Below are positions 6,743 to 10,335 of a DNA stretch of 10,335 bases, piece after piece. A model generated the notes under the pieces. The model made no database searches. It was not told where the DNA came from and worked only from the letters and a program-made list of their open reading frames with translations. Both the position numbers and the translations under genes were made by a program. Location: the NCBI GenBank assembly GCA_938041635.1, contig CALIAD010000186.1, forward strand, positions 1 to 10,335, read 5' to 3'. The stretch comes from an uncultured Atopobium sp. (GTDB taxonomy: Bacteria > Actinomycetota > Coriobacteriia > Coriobacteriales > Atopobiaceae). The first letter of the stretch is position 1. Every line of letters starts with the position of its first letter.

Positions 6743-7138
6743 TTAGCGCTTGGAGAACTGAGGACGCTTACGAGCCTTCTTCAGACCGTACTTCTTACGC
6801 TCGACCGCACGAGAATCGCGGGTGAGGTAGCCGGCCTTCTTAAGGTCATCACGATACTCGCCAGCCTCGAGAAGAGCGCGAGCGATGCCCAGGCGAAGAG
6901 CGCCGGACTGGCCGTTGATGCCGCCGCCATCGCAGTTTGCGAGGACGTCAAAACGACCAAGAGTATCAGTAATGCGGAGAGGTGCGGTTGCGTTGTCTAC
7001 GAGCTGCTGGCGACCAAAATACTGGGTTGCCTCGCGGCCGTTAACGGTAACCTTACCAGTTCCAGGAACAAGACGAACACGAGCGACGGCCTCTTTACGA
7101 CGGCCGGTGCCGGTGTAAACAGCGGTGTTATCTGCCAT
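6743..7138 (-). CDS. rpsI: Small ribosomal subunit protein uS9
   Basis: S9 sits in the head of the 30S subunit with its basic tail reaching the P-site tRNA. The 131-residue protein has GRRKEAVARVRLVPGTG (12-28), the QLVDNATAPL region, the glycine-rich GGGINGQSGALRLGIARAL segment, and a very basic C terminus ending KARKRPQFSKR, where the conserved terminal SKR contacts tRNA. Length is standard. ATG 7138 has GGAGGG 7 bases upstream and stands 3 bases after the rplM stop, the universal rplM-rpsI pairing. The terminator at 6678-6715 closes the unit. Confidence 0.97.
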   Translation of the reverse strand: MADNTAVYTGTGRRKEAVARVRLVPGTGKVTVNGREATQYFGRQQLVDNATAPLRITDTLGRFDVLANCDGGGINGQSGALRLGIARALLEAGEYRDDLKKAGYLTRDSRAVERKKYGLKKARKRPQFSKR

Positions 7139-7141
7139 CGT

Positions 7142-7582
7142 TTAGCCCTCCAGCTCAATCTTGACGGGATTCTGTGCAGCATGTGGGTGCTCAGCGCCGG
7201 CGTAAACCTTAAGCTTCATACCCTGCTTGCGACCAAGAGTGGTCTTAGGAAGCATGCCCTTGACTGCGTGCTCAACAACACGCTCTGGGTGCTTCTCCAT
7301 CTCTTCCTTGAAGGAAGTGATCTTCAAGCCACCAAGGTAGCCGGAGTGACGCCAATACTCCTTGTGATCAGCCTTAACACCAGTAAGGACGATCTTGTCT
7401 GCATTGATGATGACAACAAAGTCACCAGTATCAGCGTTTGGGGTGTACTGTGGCTTGTTCTTACCACGAAGAATCATGGCAGCCTTTGTAGCCAGACGAC
7501 CGAGCGTTGCGCCCTCAGCGTCGATGAGCACCCACTTGCGCTCGACTTCGCCAGCCTTGGCGAACTGAGTCGACTTCTTCAC
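7142..7582 (-). CDS. rplM: Large ribosomal subunit protein uL13
   Basis: L13 is an early-assembling 50S protein. The 146-residue sequence has the typical RKWVLIDAEGATLGRLAT start (15-32), the segment LRGKNKPQYTPNADTGDFVV, YWRHSGYLGGLK (76-87), AVKGMLPK (106-113) and LGRKQGMKLKVYAGAEHPH near the end. Nothing is missing. The start is GTG 7582, with GGAGG about 6 bases upstream; no closer ATG fits the family N terminus. It is the first gene of the two-gene unit with rpsI. A leader of about 90 bases would result if the TATACT at 7685-7680 is the promoter. Confidence 0.97.
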   Translation of the reverse strand: MKKSTQFAKAGEVERKWVLIDAEGATLGRLATKAAMILRGKNKPQYTPNADTGDFVVIINADKIVLTGVKADHKEYWRHSGYLGGLKITSFKEEMEKHPERVVEHAVKGMLPKTTLGRKQGMKLKVYAGAEHPHAAQNPVKIELEG

Positions 7583-7679
7583 TTGACTCCTCCTACGAAT
7601 TACGAGTTGATAACCCCTGGACGGGTCATCGATGCTTTTTCTTGTCAGAGATTACGGGGCTCTGTGGAAAAGCCTTAAA

Positions 7680-7707
7680 AGTATACTCCACTCTTTAGCA
7701 GTTGTAC
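7680..7707 (-). promoter_or_regulatory. Candidate promoter of rplM-rpsI
   Basis: On the minus strand TATACT (7685-7680) matches a sigma-70 -10 box in five of six positions. GTACAA (7707-7702), 16 bases upstream, is a poor -35. Transcription would start near 7673, leaving a leader of about 90 bases. The hexamer and the following TTTTAA are shared with the site upstream of glmM. Confidence 0.45.
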
Positions 7708-7712
7708 GCGGG

Positions 7713-7753
7713 AATTTTGAACGCTTCACGAATGCAACAATTCGTTCAAATTT
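7713..7753. repeat. Imperfect inverted repeat upstream of rplM
   Basis: AATTTTGAACG (7713-7723) and CGTTCAAATTT (7743-7753) are inverted copies with one mismatch. Inside lies a second pair, ACGAAT (7728-7733) and ATTCGT (7740-7745), which shares bases with the right outer arm, so the two stems exclude each other. It is just upstream of the candidate rplM promoter and about 160 bases before the esterase start. It could be an operator or an RNA switch of a transcript. No known binding site is recognised. Confidence 0.55.
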
Positions 7754-7914
7754 GACGGGTTTCTCCACATTGCAAAGCCGTCCACAGCACAAGAACAACC
7801 ACTTGGCCTGCTGTGCGATGCATTTTGTTTCGACTTTTTATTTTATAGGGCAAGAAGTGCGGGCGTGCTCGTATGTTTACACCAAGGTCAAAGCTACAAC
7901 GTCAGGAGGAAACA

Positions 7915-8949
7915 ATGCGTGATACAGATTTTGTCGCACGTTTGCACCAAAATTTTGCGTTGCTGGGCGGTCAGCTCAAAACCCGCTTTAAAAACCATGT
8001 TGTTCTGAGCGCCTCGCTTGCTCTGTTTGCGGCGCTTTTGCTGGTGATTCCATTTTATGGTTGCTCGCCAGCCGCTTCTGAGAACGCTCAGGGCAGCTCA
8101 ACCGCTCAAACGGAGGCACAGAAAGACCAGAAAGAAACGGCTCCCGAAGGAACCGTTAAGGCAACATCGTTCTACTCGCCAACCCTTGGCTTGGACTGGA
8201 ACTATGACGTCTACCTGCCTGCAGACTACGAGTCCAATCCCGATAAAACCTATCCTGTTATTTACATGCTGCATGGTCTGTACGGCAATCATCGCAATCT
8301 GCTGGAGCGCTTTGATTCGTCCGCCATGCTTGACGAGGCTATTCAAACCGCTGGTCAGGGAGCTATCGTAGTCTTTGTCGACGGCTTTAACAGCTTCTAC
8401 ATTGACTCCGCTGATCGCGGCCTCAAGATGGAATCCGCCATCATGAATGACCTGGTACCTTACATTGAGAGTACGTATCGCGTGTCAAAGGACCGCAAGG
8501 ATCACGCAATCGGTGGCATTTCCATGGGCGGTTATGGTGCAGCTCGTTTTGTTTTGCACCACTCCGATTACTTTAGCAAGGGCATTTTGCTCTCGCCTTC
8601 CGTTTGGACCACGCTTGCTGACGACAACTTTATTTACACGTCTCAGCACGCCTTTAGCGACGGAACTACCAGCTGGTCTTGGGATCTGTACAAGAAGCTG
8701 TTCCCAACTCAGTATCTTGGTGAGGTTGATCCGAGTCAGGTTTCGTTCTTTGTTGCAACAACTTCCGACGACGGCGTAGTGCCTGTTGCTGACGTGGACG
8801 CCTTTGTTGAGCAGCTCAAAAATGCTGGTATCAACGTTGACTACCAGCGCGACTCCGGCGACAACCACAACTGGAAGTACTGGTCCAGGGTTGCTCCAAC
8901 TGCGTACGCTTGGGCTCTCGACCAGTTCAAGAGCGCTGACAGCAAGTAA
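7915..8949 (+). CDS. Membrane-anchored esterase, alpha/beta hydrolase of the esterase D / antigen 85-like family
   Basis: The 344-residue protein is probably exported. A long basic N-terminal region (1-28) leads to a hydrophobic segment (about 29-48) ending PFYGCSPAAS. Cys50 could be a lipoprotein cysteine, but Phe at -3 and Tyr at -2 make a weak lipobox, so an uncleaved membrane anchor is possible. A Ser/Gln/Lys-rich linker (51-80) precedes the hydrolase domain. YMLHGLYGNHRN (117-128) supplies the oxyanion region, GGISMGGYGA (200-209) the nucleophile elbow with Ser203, TSDDG (283-287) the probable acid and DNHNW (316-320) the catalytic His318. Substrate is unknown; relatives include S-formylglutathione hydrolase, feruloyl esterases and mycolyltransferases. 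ATG 7915 is chosen over an upstream in-frame ATG at 7873 because AGGAGG lies 5 bases before it. It appears to be a single-gene unit. Confidence 0.88.
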   Translation: MRDTDFVARLHQNFALLGGQLKTRFKNHVVLSASLALFAALLLVIPFYGCSPAASENAQGSSTAQTEAQKDQKETAPEGTVKATSFYSPTLGLDWNYDVYLPADYESNPDKTYPVIYMLHGLYGNHRNLLERFDSSAMLDEAIQTAGQGAIVVFVDGFNSFYIDSADRGLKMESAIMNDLVPYIESTYRVSKDRKDHAIGGISMGGYGAARFVLHHSDYFSKGILLSPSVWTTLADDNFIYTSQHAFSDGTTSWSWDLYKKLFPTQYLGEVDPSQVSFFVATTSDDGVVPVADVDAFVEQLKNAGINVDYQRDSGDNHNWKYWSRVAPTAYAWALDQFKSADSK

Positions 8950-8958
8950 GCGCTGACG

Positions 8959-9063
8959 GCGCCCGGGGCGCCCGGGGACGTGGGTCCAGGGCGAGCCGCG
9001 AGTGCGCCGGGCGGCGCGGGGCGGGTCCAGGGCGAGCCGCAAGTGCGCCGGGTTTCTCGCCAG
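8959..9063. repeat. G+C-rich repeat block after the esterase gene
   Basis: Directly past the esterase stop lies a block far richer in G+C than its neighbours. It begins with GCGCCCGGG twice in tandem (8959-8976). A 30-base unit starting GGGTCCAGGGCGAGCCGC then occurs at 8982-9011 and 9023-9052, 29 of 30 bases identical, 41 bases apart. The second copy runs into CCGGGTTTCTCGCCAG (9048-9063), which recurs twice after the kinase gene. No start codon with a ribosome binding site is present, so it looks non-coding, probably in the 3' untranslated part of the esterase transcript. Confidence 0.85.
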
Positions 9064-9068
9064 AAAAG

Positions 9069-9112
9069 ACCGCGGATATGCGCGTAACAGCGCTGTCCGC
9101 GGTTACTTTTTT
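9069..9112 (+). terminator. Intrinsic terminator of the esterase gene
   Basis: ACCGCGGA (9069-9076) pairs with TCCGCGGT (9096-9103); inside, GCGC (9080-9083) can pair with GCGC (9090-9093). The sequence TAC and then six Ts (9107-9112) follow. It lies about 120 bases past the esterase stop, after the repeat block. Confidence 0.85.
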
Positions 9113-9125
9113 GCCAAAACTGAAG

Positions 9126-9185
9126 TATTATCAGCGTAGATAACTTGCGCCGCTTGGCGGTGCTACTCAAACGCCGATTGCGGCG
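9126..9185 (+). promoter_or_regulatory. Candidate -10 box and leader hairpins of the kinase gene
   Basis: TATTAT at 9126-9131 is the best -10-like hexamer between the esterase terminator and the kinase; no good -35 accompanies it. Downstream, CCGC/GCGG (9150-9160) and CGCCG/CGGCG (9172-9185, loop ATTG) can form two small hairpins, the second ending 9 bases before the GAGGAG ribosome binding site at 9195-9200, so it could influence translation. Confidence 0.3.
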
Positions 9186-9205
9186 CCGCAAACCGAGGAG
9201 CGACT

Positions 9206-10144
9206 ATGCCCAGCATCTACACCGTCACGCTCAACCCCGCTCTGGACAAGACCGTCCAGGTGCCAAATTTTGCCGTTGACCAGGTAAATCGCATCACGTG
9301 GCTCAGGCAGGACGCGGGCGGCAAGGGCATCAACGTCTCCAAGGTTATCGCTAAGCTGGGCGGAGAGTCTACCGCCATCGCTGTTCTTGCAGGTCAAACC
9401 GGCAAATGGATCGCTGACACACTTGGCGAGAATAACATCAAGGTCCAGGCGATTTCCGTTCCTGGTGAGACGCGCACCAACCTGAAGGTCGTTGATACTG
9501 AGGGCGGCACCAATACCGACATCAACGAGCCCGGACCCGAGGTCACTGACAGCGTGCTTGACCAGGCACTTGCTGACGTGATTGCCAAGACTTCCGTCGG
9601 CGACATTGTGGTTCTCTCCGGCAGCCTCCCCCGCGGAGCTGCCTCTGATACGTATGGCCGTTGGACTCGTGCTCTGCGCGACGCCGGGCTGAAGGTTTAC
9701 CTGGACGCCGACGGCGCAGCACTCTCAGCTGGCCTTGCGCAGAAGCCATACTTCACCAAGCCAAACGATCACGAGCTCTCCGCCATGCTTGGCCGTGAGC
9801 TTGCCGACGTGGACGCGATTGCCGCTGCCGCATCCGAGATTGTTGCTGGTGGCATCGACACGGTCTGCGTTTCCATGGGCGGCAACGGCGCCGTCTACGC
9901 TACGGCCGACGAGGTTTGGTATGCAAGTCCAGTAAAAGTCCAGGTAGGAAGCACTGTCGGTGCCGGTGACTCCGTTGTGGCGGCGTTTGCCTTTGCAGAT
10001 GCACAGGGTCTCTCGACAGAAGACGCGCTGCGACTGGCCATGGCCACGGGCGCCGCAAACGTCATGGAGAGCGGAACTCAAGCGGCAGAGCGCTCGGTTG
10101 TGGATTCGCTTATCGAGAACGTGCAGCTCACGCGCCTGCGCTAG
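9206..10144 (+). CDS. fruK: 1-phosphofructokinase-family sugar phosphate kinase
   Basis: A PfkB-family hexose kinase of 312 residues, most like 1-phosphofructokinase, which makes fructose-1,6-bisphosphate from the fructose-1-phosphate delivered by a fructose PTS. YTVTLNPALDKTV (5-17) and DAGGKGINVSKVI (36-48) are the N-terminal sugar-binding signature. R-T-N-L-K followed by a GGTNTDINEPGP segment is characteristic of the FruK/LacC group. LSGSLPRG and KPNDHEL follow in the usual order, and VGAGDSVVAAF (251-261) is the PfkB C-terminal signature with catalytic Asp255. Tagatose-6-phosphate kinase (LacC) cannot be fully excluded. ATG 9206 has GAGGAG 5 bases upstream. No fructose PTS gene or DeoR-type regulator adjoins it here; the upstream unit ends in a terminator and a hairpin follows, so it appears monocistronic. 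Confidence 0.9.
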   Translation: MPSIYTVTLNPALDKTVQVPNFAVDQVNRITWLRQDAGGKGINVSKVIAKLGGESTAIAVLAGQTGKWIADTLGENNIKVQAISVPGETRTNLKVVDTEGGTNTDINEPGPEVTDSVLDQALADVIAKTSVGDIVVLSGSLPRGAASDTYGRWTRALRDAGLKVYLDADGAALSAGLAQKPYFTKPNDHELSAMLGRELADVDAIAAAASEIVAGGIDTVCVSMGGNGAVYATADEVWYASPVKVQVGSTVGAGDSVVAAFAFADAQGLSTEDALRLAMATGAANVMESGTQAAERSVVDSLIENVQLTRLR

Positions 10145-10167
10145 CGTGCGGGATGCGAGCGAGCGGG

Positions 10168-10264
10168 GAGCTGCGGGTGCACCGGGCGCTGCGAGCGCAC
10201 CGGGTTTCTCGCCAGGTGCGCGGAGTGCGCGGGGCGCTACGGGTACACCGGGTTTCTCGCCAGG
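10168..10264. repeat. G+C-rich repeat block after the kinase gene
   Basis: Two 31-base copies at 10186-10216 and 10234-10264, 48 bases apart, match at 27 of 31 positions and end in an identical 19-mer, CACCGGGTTTCTCGCCAGG (10198-10216, 10246-10264). A shortened copy at 10168-10186 ends in GGTGCACCGGG and lacks the TTTCTCGCCAGG part. The block shares CCGGGTTTCTCGCCAG with the one after the esterase. The second copy runs into a short palindrome, CAGGC/GCCTG (10261-10274). It appears non-coding and lies between the kinase stop and the hairpin at 10283. Confidence 0.85.
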
Positions 10265-10282
10265 CGCGTGCCTGAAAAGTGC

Positions 10283-10313
10283 AAAGAATCTGTATTTGAG
10301 GTACAGATTCTTT
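10283..10313 (+). terminator. Strong hairpin downstream of the kinase gene
   Basis: AAAGAATCTGTA (10283-10294) and TACAGATTCTTT (10302-10313) form a perfect 12-base stem around TTTGAGG. The only T run on the plus strand is the TTCTTT at the end of the stem, followed by AAC, so it may act as a terminator by stem strength with an internal U run, or work from either side. It lies about 140 bases past the kinase stop. Confidence 0.65.
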
Positions 10314-10335
10314 AACAAAATCAGGCAAATCCACA

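Larger units (their letters stand above)
7583..7914. other. Divergent spacer between rplM and the esterase gene
   Basis: This 332-base stretch has no supported gene. It holds the rplM ribosome binding site and probable leader (7583-7672), a candidate rplM promoter (7680-7707), an imperfect inverted repeat (7713-7753) and the ribosome binding site of the esterase gene. In the leader, minus strand, GGCT/AGCC and ACCC/GGGT can form short hairpins, but no known riboswitch or clear L13 autoregulatory structure is recognised. No good plus-strand promoter was found for the esterase; a TTGACG at 7752-7757 has no matching -10. Confidence 0.6.

Noticed and set aside
6452..7678. 408-codon plus-strand open frame opposite rpsI and rplM
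   Set aside because: It is antisense to two universal ribosomal protein genes and runs through their terminator. Its sequence has no family signature.
7632..7922. 96-codon plus-strand open frame in the divergent spacer
   Set aside because: It lacks a ribosome binding site, has an unlikely composition and overlaps the start of the esterase gene in another frame.
8485..9191. Minus-strand frames over the esterase 3' end and repeat block
   Set aside because: They are Arg/Pro/Gly-rich translations of the G+C-rich repeats and antisense esterase sequence, without start signals.
8959..10264. CRISPR array
   Set aside because: Repeats are few and variable, with irregular short spacing and no unique 30-base spacers, and no cas gene is present.
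9725..10334. Minus-strand frames with APGEKPG-type repeats beyond the kinase gene
   Set aside because: The peptide repeats only reflect the DNA repeats. The frames are antisense to the kinase and have no ribosome binding site.

Overview
The window looks like chromosomal DNA of a mid-G+C Gram-positive bacterium. The protein sequences and the gene order glmM-acpS-nnr-alr-udg-tsaE suggest class Coriobacteriia, probably Atopobiaceae (the Atopobium/Lancefieldella/Olsenella group). That placement is inference, since no search could be run. Most genes carry strong GGAGG-type ribosome binding sites, and GTG starts occur.

Layout. Positions 1-264 are A+T-rich, with one doubtful partial gene leaving the left edge and a hairpin. 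At 265-681 (minus) is a small, A+T-rich FMN-binding split-barrel (PPOX-like) gene. Positions 713-6514 (minus) hold a tight six-gene operon, transcribed in the order glmM, acpS, nnr (NAD(P)H-hydrate repair), alr, udg, tsaE, with junctions that overlap or lie 3 to 24 bases apart (9 bases at nnr-alr). A 228-base gap follows, holding a perfect hairpin and the terminator of the next unit. Positions 6743-7582 (minus) hold rplM-rpsI. A 332-base divergent spacer (7583-7914) separates this from two single-gene plus-strand units: a putative membrane-anchored or lipoprotein esterase (7915-8949) and a 1-phosphofructokinase-family kinase (9206-10144). Each of these is followed by a very G+C-rich repeat block and then a hairpin or terminator.

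How the genes work together. The minus operon is a housekeeping set. GlmM supplies glucosamine-1-phosphate for UDP-GlcNAc, and Alr supplies D-alanine, both for peptidoglycan. AcpS activates acyl carrier protein, Nnr repairs hydrated NAD(P)H, Udg removes uracil from DNA, and TsaE supports the tRNA t6A modification. L13 and S9 are the usual ribosomal protein pair. The esterase and sugar kinase are accessory functions.

No recognisable novel defence or mobile system is present. The least explained signal is a family of G+C-rich intergenic repeats sharing the core TTCTCGCCAG (four plus-strand copies, at 6601, 9054, 10206 and 10254), lying in spacers beside hairpins. Also of note are the A+T-rich PPOX gene and its flank, which sit where tsaB-type genes often follow tsaE, and a charged C-terminal extension on AcpS.
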